Below are positions 1 through 8,473 of a stretch of DNA of 21,615 bases, piece after piece (position 1 is the stretch's first letter; each line of letters opens with the position of its first letter). The DNA lies in assembly GCA_041488375.1 (NCBI GenBank), contig JBGPPD010000025.1, forward strand, positions 1 to 21,615, in the 5' to 3' direction. The stretch comes from JAABQT01 sp041488375. Lineage in GTDB: Bacteria > Pseudomonadota > Gammaproteobacteria > Burkholderiales > SG8-39. The position numbers were made by a program, and so were the translations under genes. The notes beneath the pieces are model-generated. The model was not told the DNA's origin. It ran no database searches and was given only the letters and a program-made list of their open reading frames with translations.

Positions 1-3
1 CTC

Positions 4-1332
4 CTAGCCGCGCGCCGCGAGGCGCATGTTGGCCTGCATCAGCCGCTCGATCAGCACGCGCATGAACGCCTTGTTGAAGCCCACCTGGCAGGCGTCGGTG
101 GCGGCGCGCAGCGCGGTGGCCTTGATCTCGATCACCGTCACCTCGCTGTTGGCGGTGATGGTGGTGGTGCGCCGCTCGATGCGGTCGGTGAAATACAGGA
201 TCTCGCCGAAGCAGCCGCCCGGCTTGACGGTGTTGAGCTGCGTGCCCGAGAGCGTCACGCTGACTTCGCCCGCGATCAGCAGGTAGAAGCTGTCGCCGTG
301 GTCGCCCTCGCGCATGATCACGCTGCCGGCGGGAATCTTCTTCCAGCTGCCGATGCGCACCACCTCCCACAGCGCGACGTCGCCGAAGCCCTCGAAGAAC
401 GCGGTGTTGCGCAGCTCGTTGAATTTCTCCGAATCGGACAGCGACTCCCCCACCAGGCGCAGCGCGGTGAAGGCCTGGCTCAGGTCCTTGCCGAAGTCCA
501 GCCAGGAGCGGTAGCGCCGCGCCGGGTCCTTTTCCATCGACCTCATCACGATCTGGTCGAGCAGCGTCGGCAGGTCCGGGCGCAGGGTGGCGGGCCGGGA
601 CGGCACGGTGTTGAGGATGGCGTAGGTGAGGCCGGCCTGGGTGGAGGCCTGGAACGGCAGGCGCCCGGTCAGCAGGCGGTACATGGTGACGCCCAGCGAG
701 TAGATGTCGGTCTGGTGCGTGAGCTGCTCCATGCGGATCTGCTCGGGCGACATGTAGGCCGGCGAGCCGACGCCGGTGATCTGCGTGGTCTCGTGGCCGT
801 GGCGCTGCTGGAACGAGGCGCCGAAGTCGCTCACCTTGGTCTCGCCGGCAGCCGACAGCAGGATGTTCCCGGGCTTGATGTCGCGGTGGATGACGCCGTG
901 CTGGAAGGCGTACTCCAGCGCGCGGATGCACTTGAAGATGATCTCCACCACCTTGGACAAGGGCAGCAGGCTGGTCACGTCCGAGTGCGCGTCCAGTGTG
1001 GTGCCGGCGATGTACTCCATCACCAGGTAGCTGTGGTCGGGTTCGGCCACCGCGTCGAGAATGTCGACGATGTGCGGGTGGTTGAGCTTGCCGGCGAGTG
1101 AAGCCTCCGCCAGGAAGGCCTTGTGCATCATGCGCTCGGTGTGCGGGTCGGCGTGCTGGTCGAACAGGAACACCTTGATCGCCACTTCGCGGTCGGCGAA
1201 AGGGTCGCGCGCCAGGAACACGTGGCTGGTGGCGCCGCGGCCGATTTCTCGCAGGATCGGGTACTTGCCGAGCTGCGTCTGCGGCTCGAAGCGCGCGCCC
1301 GAGGCGCCGCGCGTGCTGGCAGCGCCCGGCAT
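4..1332 (-). CDS. Serine/threonine protein kinase with C-terminal cyclic-nucleotide-binding domain
   Basis: This 442-residue soluble protein phosphorylates Ser/Thr residues on unknown targets. Visible kinase motifs are a glycine-rich loop GRGATS (31-36), lysine K53 in AIKVF, E76, the catalytic loop HRDIKPGN (H149, R150, D151, N156), DFG (169-171) and SPEQ in place of APE (195-198). It is therefore an RD-type Hanks kinase with all key residues. From about residue 305 a CNB domain follows; FGEI (E377 region) and RRTTTI (R388) match the phosphate-binding cassette that holds the cyclic-nucleotide phosphate. No membrane segment is seen. The ATG overlaps the pilL stop by one base (TGATG), which fixes the start and implies translational coupling. 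cAMP or c-di-nucleotide control is inference from the domain. The stop lies at the window edge, so the 3' context is unknown. Confidence 0.93.
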   Translation of the reverse strand: MPGAASTRGASGARFEPQTQLGKYPILREIGRGATSHVFLARDPFADREVAIKVFLFDQHADPHTERMMHKAFLAEASLAGKLNHPHIVDILDAVAEPDHSYLVMEYIAGTTLDAHSDVTSLLPLSKVVEIIFKCIRALEYAFQHGVIHRDIKPGNILLSAAGETKVSDFGASFQQRHGHETTQITGVGSPAYMSPEQIRMEQLTHQTDIYSLGVTMYRLLTGRLPFQASTQAGLTYAILNTVPSRPATLRPDLPTLLDQIVMRSMEKDPARRYRSWLDFGKDLSQAFTALRLVGESLSDSEKFNELRNTAFFEGFGDVALWEVVRIGSWKKIPAGSVIMREGDHGDSFYLLIAGEVSVTLSGTQLNTVKPGGCFGEILYFTDRIERRTTTITANSEVTVIEIKATALRAATDACQVGFNKAFMRVLIERLMQANMRLAARG

Positions 1333-4300
1333 CACCGGTGCTCGCCCTTGAGGTAATCGGCGATGTGCTGCAGCAACTCGGCCTCGGGATAGGGCTTGCC
1401 GAGGAACACGTTGACGCCCAGCTCGGAGGCCTGGCTGCGGTGCTTCTCCGCCGTGCGCGAGGAGATCATGATGATCGGCACGCCGCGCGTGCGCGGGTCG
1501 CCGCGCACGTTGCGCGTCAGGTCGAAGCCGTCCATGCGCGGCATCTCGATGTCCACCAGCATCACGCCGGGCAGCGTGTCCTTCATCTGCTCGAGCGCGT
1601 CCAGCCCGTCCTTGGCGGTCAGCACCTGGTAGCCCTCGCGCTCCAGCAGGCGGCTGGTGATCTTGCGCACGGTGAGCGAGTCGTCCACCACCAAGATCAC
1701 CGGCGCGGCCGGCGCGCGCGCGGCCGCCGCGGCCCCCGCCGCCGGCGCGGCGGTGCGCTCCATCACGGCGCGCGCGTGCTGCCCCAACTGCACCGGGTTG
1801 ACGATCAGCACGATGCTGCCGTCGGCGAGCACCGTCGCGCCGGCCACGCCGGGTACACGCGCCAGCTGCGGGCCGATGCTCTTCACCACGATTTCCCGAT
1901 TGCCGATCAGCTCGTCGACGTGCAGCGCGATGCGCTGGATGCCGCTGCGCAGCAGCAGCACCGAGTTGTAGGGCTGCACCGCCGGGCTGCCCGTGCCCAG
2001 CATCGGCGCCAGCCCGAACAGCGGGTACTGGCGGTCCTGGAAGTCGATCGACTGCGCTGCGGTGCGCGCGGCCATCTCCTCGGACTTCAGGCGCAGCACC
2101 TGCTCGACCATCGCCGAGGCCACCGCGAGCACGCTGCCGCCGGCGCGCACCAGCACCGCCTGCGTCACCGCGAGCGTCAGCGGCAGGTAGATGGTGAAGG
2201 TGGTACCGCGGCCGCGCTCGCTGGCGATCTCGATGCGCCCGCCGATGGCGGTGATCTCGTTGCGCACCACGTCCATGCCGATGCCGCGGCCGGAAAGCTC
2301 GGTCACCGTCTCGGCGGTGGACAGGCCGGAGACGAAGATCAGCTGCATCAGCTCCGCCTCGCTGGCCTCCTGCCCGGGCCGCAGCAGCCCCTTCTCCTCG
2401 GCCTTGCGGCGCAGCCGCTCCAAGTCCAGGCCCGCGCCGTCGTCGCTGACGATCAGCGCGATCTCGTTGCTTTCCTGGCGCAGGCTCACCTGCAGGCGCC
2501 CGGCCTCCGGCTTGCCTGCCGCCGCGCGCACCGCCGGCAGCTCCAGGCCGTGCGCCAGCGCGTTGCGCAGCATGTGCTCGAGCGGCGCGCCGATGCGCTC
2601 GAGCACGCTGCGGTCGACCTCGACCTGGCTGCCCTCGATGCGCAGTTCGGCCTGCTTGTCGAGCTCGCGCGTGGTCTGGCGCACGATGCGGTACAACCGC
2701 TCGTCGAGGATCGAGAACGGCACCGCGCGCATGCGCATCAGCGCCTGCTGCACGTCGCGGCTGGTGCGCGACTGGTGCGCCAGCGCCGCGTCGCTCTCGC
2801 CCATGCTCTTGCTCAGCGCCAGCTGGATCGAGGCGGCGTCGTGCAGGCTCTCGGCCATCAGGCGCGTGAGTTCCTGCAGGCGCGTGTAGCGGTCGAATTC
2901 CAGCGGGTCGAACTCGCGGTTGCGTTCCTCCATCTCGCTCTGGCGCGACTGCATCTGGCTGTCGGCCTGAATCTCCACCTCGCGCAGCTGCCCGCGCAGG
3001 CGCGCAATGCTCTCGCTCAGGTCGCCGATGGATTGCTTGACCGCGCGCAGCTCGGCCTCGACGCGCGTGCGCGCGATGCTCACCTCGCCGGACTCGTTGA
3101 TCAGGTGGTCCAGCGTATCGGCGTTGATGCGCAGCATCGCCGCCGGGCTGGGCAGCGGCGGCTCCGCCCGCGGCGCTGCGGCCGCCGCCGCGGGCGCCTG
3201 CACGGCGGCCTCGGGTTCCGGGCCGGCCGCCATGCGCTCCAGGTCGAGGCTCAGCCGGTCCATCTTTTCTTCCAGTTCGACGAACAGCGCGTCCGCGAAT
3301 TCGCCCGCCTCGAGCGCCGCCTCGATGCGGCTCTCCATGATGTGCGTCAGCTCGCCCAGCCGGATGGCGCCGGCCATGCGCGCGCTGCCCTTCAGCGTGT
3401 GCAGCGCGCGCTGCAGCGACTGCTGCACGCGCTGGTCCGCGCGGTGCGCCTTCCAGTCGCGCAGGTCGCTGCCGATCAGCGGCAGCAGCTGCTGCGCCTC
3501 CTCGAGGAAGATCGGCAGCAGCTGCGCGTCGATGTCGTCGCGCATCACGCGCAGTTCGCGACCGCCCTTCGCCGGGACCGGGGCCGGCGCCTCGGCCTTG
3601 GGTGCCGGCTTGGGTTTGGCTTCGGGCTTGGGCTTCGGCGGCGCCTGCAAGCGCGCCGTCAGCTGGCGCAACGCCTGCTCGGCCTCGCCCGCCGGCGCGG
3701 GAACCTCGCGCCGTACGATCAGTTCGACCCGTTCGCGCAGGCCCTCGATCGCGGCCTGCACGACATTGCCGTCGGCCGTCGCGGTCTGCTTGGCGTGCGG
3801 CATCCACTGCTCCAGCGCGCCCGCCAGAGCCACCATCGGCGCGAAGCCGGCGGTGCGCGAGCTGCTGGCCAGCGTGTGCGCGGCGCGCACGAATTCGTGC
3901 GCCGCCTCGCCGGGTGCGTGCCGCCATGCCTCGCACTGCGCTTCCAGCATCGCGACGTGCTGCAGCGCCTCTTTCACGTAGATGTCGAACATGTGGCGCG
4001 CCAGCCGCGTCTCGCCGACCACCACTTCCTCGGGCTCGGGCTCGGGCGCCTGGGCCTGGGCCTGCGCCTGCGCGATGAAATCCAGTACCGGCTCGGGCGG
4101 CGGCTCCGCCGCCGCTGGCGCCGGGGCTGCGACGGACTCTTCGGCGAGTTTTAGCCTGCCGGCGAGCGTCACGACGTCCCGCCCATCGATCTCCCCGGTC
4201 AGGCTGCCTTCGCGCAGCTGGGCGATCCAGCCGCCGAAGCCGGTGCTCGCCGCGGCGATCAACGCGAGCAAGTCGGCGCTGGCCGGCCACTTCATCTCCA

Positions 4301-6344
4301 GCCAGCGGTTCATCACCTGCTCGACTTCCCAGGCCACCTCGCCCAGGTCCATGAGGCCCACCATCCGGCCGCTGCCCTTGAGCGTATGGAATCCGCGCCG
4401 GATGGTGGTGAGCGTCTCCCGGTCCTGCGGGTTGGCGCGGCACACCGGCAGCGCGGCGTCGATGTTGCCGAGCACTTCGCCGGCTTCCTCGAGGAAGATG
4501 TCGAGCAGTTCCCGGTTGACCTCGGGGCGCGGCTTCGGCGTCGGCGCAGCGGGCTCCGCGGCGGCCGCCGCGACGACCTCGGCGGCCGTAGAGGCCGCCT
4601 TGAGGGCCGAGGCCGACAGCACCACGGTGGAATCCATGCCGCGCTGCAGGACCGGCAGGTGCGCCTTGTCGTAGCGGCGGAAGAACAGATCGATGGCCTG
4701 CGTCGCGGGCTCCCGCCCCTGCAGGCAGGGATCGAGGAAAAAGCCGATGCTACTCAGGCCCTCGGCGATCCAGTCCATGTCCTCGGCCGTGTCGGCGTGC
4801 TCCGGCCCGGCGCAGGCCGCGACCAGGCGCTCGCAGGTCGCCAGCGCGCGCGCCGCCGCCTCGAAGCGCAGCACCATCAACGCGCCGTGGATCTGGCGCA
4901 GGTGCGGCGCCAGTCCGGCCAGCGTGTCGCGCTTGGCGGGATCGCGCGCAAATCCGTCGAGCACCTGCTCCACGTGCTGCAGGTTGGCGACGATCTCCTT
5001 GGCGACCTGCGCGCGCAGCTGCAACGCGCCGATGCGCTCGCTCAGGTCCGCGCGCAGCCCGGCCGGCGGCTCGCCCGTGGAGCGGCCCTTGGCCGCGTCC
5101 AGCAGCCAGCCGCCCATGATGCCGATCTGCTGCTCCGTGTCGGCGGCCGGGCTGGTGAAGCTCTCGATCAGGCTCTCCGCCAGCAGGAACGCGGAGGCCA
5201 TCTCGATCACCATGAACTGGTTCTGCTGCGGGTAGGGATCGGGCAGGCGCGTCGACACCAGGGCGATGGCGTCGAGCAGCTTGGCCAGCGGCGCGCTGCC
5301 GACTTCGCCGGCCTTGGACTTGAACGAGGCGACCAGCTCGCGAAAGCGCGCCGCGCTCTTCGGCTCGCCCGAGACATACTGCAGCCACATGCTCTTCAGC
5401 GCTTCCAGCCGGGAGCGCATGTCCGCCAGCGCCGGCCCCAGCCAGTCCATGTCGAATTCCATGACGCCGCCGAGCTCGGCGCCGGGAAACAGGCTATCGA
5501 GCTGGTACAGCTGCCGGATCTCCTTCAGTCGCGGCGTGGCCGGCTTGCATTTGGCGATCGCATACAGCACCTCGCGCAGCAGCGGCTCGTTCACCGCCTG
5601 CACGCCGGCGGCCAGGTCGCGGATCTGGAAATCGATCTTGTTGCACAGCGCCTTGGCGCGCGCCAGCCAGTCGGCATCGGGCGGGTCCTGCATCGCGTCG
5701 ACCAGGCCCTCGGCCACCCACCACAGCGCCCGCGGCTCGGGCAGCTGCGGCGCGATCTGGTGCATGGCACCGAGCGCCCGCGTCATCTCCTGAGATCCGT
5801 TGGGCAGCTTGCGCAGCGTGGCGAGCAGGCCGCGCTGGAACAGCGAACGCTGCGCCTGCAGGTAGGGCGCCAGCGCTTCCTTGGCCAGCGGCTTCGGATT
5901 CGCGTGCGCCGGCGCTGCCACCACCAGGTCGGGGAAGAACAGGTCCTTCTCCGCGGCGTCGGCCTTGCCCTGCAGGGTCTTCAGCTCGCGGTAGACTGGG
6001 AACAAGCGCAGCGGCACGTTGGCCTGGCCGCGTTCCAGCCCGTCGACGAAATCCTTCAGCGCCAGCACCGCCTTGTCGATCACGCCGATCCCCTGCGAGC
6101 TCGGGCGCGCGCCGTTCAGGCCGGCGAAGCCGCCTTCGATCTCTTCGCAGAAGCGCGTGGCGCCCGACAACCCCACCATGCGCAGCGCGCCGGCCACCTG
6201 GTGCAGGTGCTCCGGCACCGGCTTGAGCACCGCCGCATCGCCGGGGTCGGAGGCGAACCTGGCGATGTTGTCCCTGACCAGTTTCAGCGCCTGATCGACC
6301 TCGGCGGTGATCCAGGACAGGATGGTGGCGGAGGCGTTGGCCAT
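1332..6344 (-). CDS. pilL: Hybrid chemosensory histidine kinase, PilL/ChpA (CheA-type, multi-Hpt, C-terminal receiver)
   Basis: This 1670-residue central kinase of the Pil-Chp pathway takes signal from PilJ/PilI and phosphorylates PilG and PilH. Residues 1-560 form a FimL/ChpA-like helical region with a degenerate Hpt motif (H48 kept, following Lys lost). Three Hpt domains follow, with phosphoacceptors H653 (HTLKGSGR), H823 (HTLASSSR, degenerate after His) and H982 (HTLKGSAR). Next come a CheA dimerisation helix pair (about 1060-1230), an HATPase (N1261 in RNALAHG; DDGAGL; GRGIGMD near 1350), a CheW-like domain (about 1400-1535), an Ala-rich linker and a receiver (D1554/D1555, phosphoacceptor D1598, Lys in GKPY). 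Pro/Ala/Glu/Lys-rich linkers separate the Hpts. It is shorter than Pseudomonas ChpA, which has more phosphotransfer modules. It starts 8 bases after the pilJ stop. Confidence 0.95.
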   Translation of the reverse strand: MANASATILSWITAEVDQALKLVRDNIARFASDPGDAAVLKPVPEHLHQVAGALRMVGLSGATRFCEEIEGGFAGLNGARPSSQGIGVIDKAVLALKDFVDGLERGQANVPLRLFPVYRELKTLQGKADAAEKDLFFPDLVVAAPAHANPKPLAKEALAPYLQAQRSLFQRGLLATLRKLPNGSQEMTRALGAMHQIAPQLPEPRALWWVAEGLVDAMQDPPDADWLARAKALCNKIDFQIRDLAAGVQAVNEPLLREVLYAIAKCKPATPRLKEIRQLYQLDSLFPGAELGGVMEFDMDWLGPALADMRSRLEALKSMWLQYVSGEPKSAARFRELVASFKSKAGEVGSAPLAKLLDAIALVSTRLPDPYPQQNQFMVIEMASAFLLAESLIESFTSPAADTEQQIGIMGGWLLDAAKGRSTGEPPAGLRADLSERIGALQLRAQVAKEIVANLQHVEQVLDGFARDPAKRDTLAGLAPHLRQIHGALMVLRFEAAARALATCERLVAACAGPEHADTAEDMDWIAEGLSSIGFFLDPCLQGREPATQAIDLFFRRYDKAHLPVLQRGMDSTVVLSASALKAASTAAEVVAAAAAEPAAPTPKPRPEVNRELLDIFLEEAGEVLGNIDAALPVCRANPQDRETLTTIRRGFHTLKGSGRMVGLMDLGEVAWEVEQVMNRWLEMKWPASADLLALIAAASTGFGGWIAQLREGSLTGEIDGRDVVTLAGRLKLAEESVAAPAPAAAEPPPEPVLDFIAQAQAQAQAPEPEPEEVVVGETRLARHMFDIYVKEALQHVAMLEAQCEAWRHAPGEAAHEFVRAAHTLASSSRTAGFAPMVALAGALEQWMPHAKQTATADGNVVQAAIEGLRERVELIVRREVPAPAGEAEQALRQLTARLQAPPKPKPEAKPKPAPKAEAPAPVPAKGGRELRVMRDDIDAQLLPIFLEEAQQLLPLIGSDLRDWKAHRADQRVQQSLQRALHTLKGSARMAGAIRLGELTHIMESRIEAALEAGEFADALFVELEEKMDRLSLDLERMAAGPEPEAAVQAPAAAAAAPRAEPPLPSPAAMLRINADTLDHLINESGEVSIARTRVEAELRAVKQSIGDLSESIARLRGQLREVEIQADSQMQSRQSEMEERNREFDPLEFDRYTRLQELTRLMAESLHDAASIQLALSKSMGESDAALAHQSRTSRDVQQALMRMRAVPFSILDERLYRIVRQTTRELDKQAELRIEGSQVEVDRSVLERIGAPLEHMLRNALAHGLELPAVRAAAGKPEAGRLQVSLRQESNEIALIVSDDGAGLDLERLRRKAEEKGLLRPGQEASEAELMQLIFVSGLSTAETVTELSGRGIGMDVVRNEITAIGGRIEIASERGRGTTFTIYLPLTLAVTQAVLVRAGGSVLAVASAMVEQVLRLKSEEMAARTAAQSIDFQDRQYPLFGLAPMLGTGSPAVQPYNSVLLLRSGIQRIALHVDELIGNREIVVKSIGPQLARVPGVAGATVLADGSIVLIVNPVQLGQHARAVMERTAAPAAGAAAAARAPAAPVILVVDDSLTVRKITSRLLEREGYQVLTAKDGLDALEQMKDTLPGVMLVDIEMPRMDGFDLTRNVRGDPRTRGVPIIMISSRTAEKHRSQASELGVNVFLGKPYPEAELLQHIADYLKGEHR
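4029..4071. repeat. In-frame hexanucleotide repeats in a pilL interdomain linker
   Basis: On the plus strand there are three perfect copies of ctcggg (4029-4046), then four copies of gcctgg/gcctgc (4048-4071). In pilL, on the other strand, these encode an alternating Ala-Gln run followed by an alternating Pro-Glu run, between the H653 Hpt and the H823 Hpt. Because the unit is six bases, a copy-number change would alter linker length without shifting frame. Confidence 0.8.
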
Positions 6345-6352
6345 GGCCCTCG

Positions 6353-8461
6353 TCAGGCCAGCTTGAAGCCCGACACCGAGGCCTTCAGCTCGTTGGCCAG
6401 CGCCGTCAGCCGCTCGGCGGAGGCCGCCGTGCGGCGCGTGCCGTCGGTGGTCATCTGCGTGATGGCGAGAATCTCGTTCATCGACGCCGCCACGCGCGTC
6501 GCCGACGCCGCCTGCTGCTGCGTGGCGTTGGAGATCGAGCCGATCAGCCCGGCCAGCTGGTTGGAGACCTGCTCGATCTCGCGCAGCGCGCGGTCCGCCT
6601 CGTCCGCGGTCTTGGTGCCTTCCACCACGCCGCGCGTGCTGCGCTCCATGGCCTCGACCGCGTCCTGGGTATCGCGCTGAATCGACTTGACGATCGCGCC
6701 GATGTGCTTGGTCGCCTCGCCGGAGCGTTCCGCCAGCCGCTGCACTTCCTCCGCCACCACCGTGAACCCGCGCCCCGCCTCGCCGGCGGAGGCGGCCTGG
6801 ATCGCGGCGTTCAGCGCCAGCACGTTGGTCTGCTCGGTGATGTCGGAGATCAGCTGCACGATCTCGCCGATCTCCTGCGAGCTCTCGCCCAGCCGCTTGA
6901 TGCGCTTGGAGGTCTCCTGGATCTGGTCGCGGATGTCGTTCATGCCGCGGATCGAGTTCTGCACCGCCTGCGCGCCCTTCTCCGCGGCGTTGAGCGAGGT
7001 CTGCGCCACCTTGGCCGATTCGTTGGCGCTCTTGGACACGTTGGCCATCGACTGCGCCATCTGCACCACCGACTGGCCGGTGCCCTGGATCTCGGTGGCC
7101 TGCTTCTGCGCCGCCTGCAGCAGCTGGCCGGACACCGCCTGCGCTTCCGCGGTCGCGGTGGTGACCTGCTGCGCCGCGGTGGTGATGCCCGCCACCAGGC
7201 GGCGCAGCTCGTCGATGGTGAAGTTGATCGAGTCGGCGATCGCGCCGGTGATTTCCTCGGTCACCTTGGCGCGCGACGTCAGATCGCCGTCGGCCAGGCT
7301 GCCGATCTCGTCCAGCAGCCGCAGGATCGCCTGCTGGTTGGACTGGTTCTGCTGCTCGCTTTCCAGCGCGCGGCGCCGGCTGTCGTCGATGTACACCTTA
7401 CCGATCAGCAGCAGCACCAGCAGCGCCAGGACCGACACCACCGCCAGGGCCACGAAGTTGACGCGCCGTTCGGCCAGCTCCTCCTCGTAGCCGCGGTTGA
7501 GCAGCTCGGAGGCGCGCAGCAGCACCTCGCTGTCGTTGAAGATGTCGCGGCTGGCGCGCTTGGCGTTCACCAGGCGCTGCATGTTGCCGAGGATGTCGCT
7601 CACCGCACGCTGGTACTCCTTGAACGCCGCTTCGAGCTCCGCCAGCTTGCCGCGCAGCTCCGGGTCGCCGACGCGGGCGATGCGCTGCGACTCGTTGCCC
7701 AGCAGCAGCGCCTGCAGGGTGTCGCGGAAGGTGTTGGTGTCCTTGCCCAGCAGGAACGCCACCTCCGGGTCCACCACGTCGCCGGCCAGCATGGTGTTGG
7801 CGTTCTTCGCCATGCGCTGGGTCAGCATCACCAGCTGCACCGCCACCGCGTTCTGCCGCGCCGAATTGCCGGCCTGCGGCCCGAGGGCGGCGACTTCCTC
7901 GGCCAGCTCGAGCAGCGCCGGGTTGCTGGCGTTGATCTGTCGCACCGCCGTGCCCAGCGCCACCAGGTTGCGCTCCTCGCCGATCACCCGGCTGGCGTTG
8001 CGTTCGGTCTTCTTCCATTCCTCGTCCAGCGCCTGCAGCGCCGGGCGCACCTTGGCGGAGGTCGGGGGCAGGTTCACCCCGCTCGCGGTGCCGCCCTCGG
8101 CGAGCAGGCGGATCAGCCCGGCGAAGTCGTCGCGGCTCTCGCGCAGCTGCTTGAAGGCCTCGGCGTTGCCCTGCGAGGCCTGCTGCGCCGCCTTGGCAAT
8201 GCGCTGCGACAGCATGCGGATCTTGCCGACGCCGGCGATGTAGATGGTGGCGAAGGTGCCCTGGCGCGTGTCCACCGCGACGATCGCGGCGTCGATCACC
8301 AGCAGCGCCACCAGCAGGCCGATCAGCACCTGCAGCTGGCGGCCGGTGGCCAGCCGGCCGATCAGCAGCAGGCCGCTGCCGCCGGCGGCGGCGTCAGCCG
8401 GCGGCTGCGCCCCGCCGCGCCTGAAGAACGGAAGTTTCAGCGCCCCTAGTCCGAATGCCAT
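6353..8461 (-). CDS. pilJ: PilJ, type IV pilus methyl-accepting chemoreceptor
   Basis: This 702-residue inner-membrane chemoreceptor feeds the Pil-Chp pathway. It has a cytoplasmic N-terminus, TM1 at about 42-63, a periplasmic part at 64-333 and TM2 at about 334-355. The periplasmic part holds two PilJ-type modules, marked by the related motifs GKIRMLSQRIAK (79-90) and VMLTQRMAK (211-219). A HAMP-like segment follows, then a long MCP coiled coil. The signalling hairpin tip lies around 535-566 (EQTNVLALNAAIQAASAGEAGRGF region). No C-terminal receptor-tethering pentapeptide is seen. The start ATG is preceded by AAGGGGAG, which overlaps the stop of the upstream SBP gene; that stop is only 12 bases away. 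Its position directly after the SBP suggests that the two periplasmic parts could interact (inference). Confidence 0.95.
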   Translation of the reverse strand: MAFGLGALKLPFFRRGGAQPPADAAAGGSGLLLIGRLATGRQLQVLIGLLVALLVIDAAIVAVDTRQGTFATIYIAGVGKIRMLSQRIAKAAQQASQGNAEAFKQLRESRDDFAGLIRLLAEGGTASGVNLPPTSAKVRPALQALDEEWKKTERNASRVIGEERNLVALGTAVRQINASNPALLELAEEVAALGPQAGNSARQNAVAVQLVMLTQRMAKNANTMLAGDVVDPEVAFLLGKDTNTFRDTLQALLLGNESQRIARVGDPELRGKLAELEAAFKEYQRAVSDILGNMQRLVNAKRASRDIFNDSEVLLRASELLNRGYEEELAERRVNFVALAVVSVLALLVLLLIGKVYIDDSRRRALESEQQNQSNQQAILRLLDEIGSLADGDLTSRAKVTEEITGAIADSINFTIDELRRLVAGITTAAQQVTTATAEAQAVSGQLLQAAQKQATEIQGTGQSVVQMAQSMANVSKSANESAKVAQTSLNAAEKGAQAVQNSIRGMNDIRDQIQETSKRIKRLGESSQEIGEIVQLISDITEQTNVLALNAAIQAASAGEAGRGFTVVAEEVQRLAERSGEATKHIGAIVKSIQRDTQDAVEAMERSTRGVVEGTKTADEADRALREIEQVSNQLAGLIGSISNATQQQAASATRVAASMNEILAITQMTTDGTRRTAASAERLTALANELKASVSGFKLA

Positions 8462-8473
8462 GGTGTGCTCCCC

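Noticed and set aside
1333..4443. Very long open frame on the minus strand continuing upstream of the Ser/Thr kinase
   Set aside because: It is out of frame with pilL, is extremely Arg/Gly/Ala-rich and has no recognisable motif, whereas the pilL frame has all CheA domains. Only the part from 1332 downward is real.
1338..6680. Long plus-strand open frames (1338-4154, 4386-6680) opposite pilL and pilJ
   Set aside because: They are antisense to well-supported genes, rich in His/Arg/Gln/Leu, and lack motifs. High GC leaves few stop codons.
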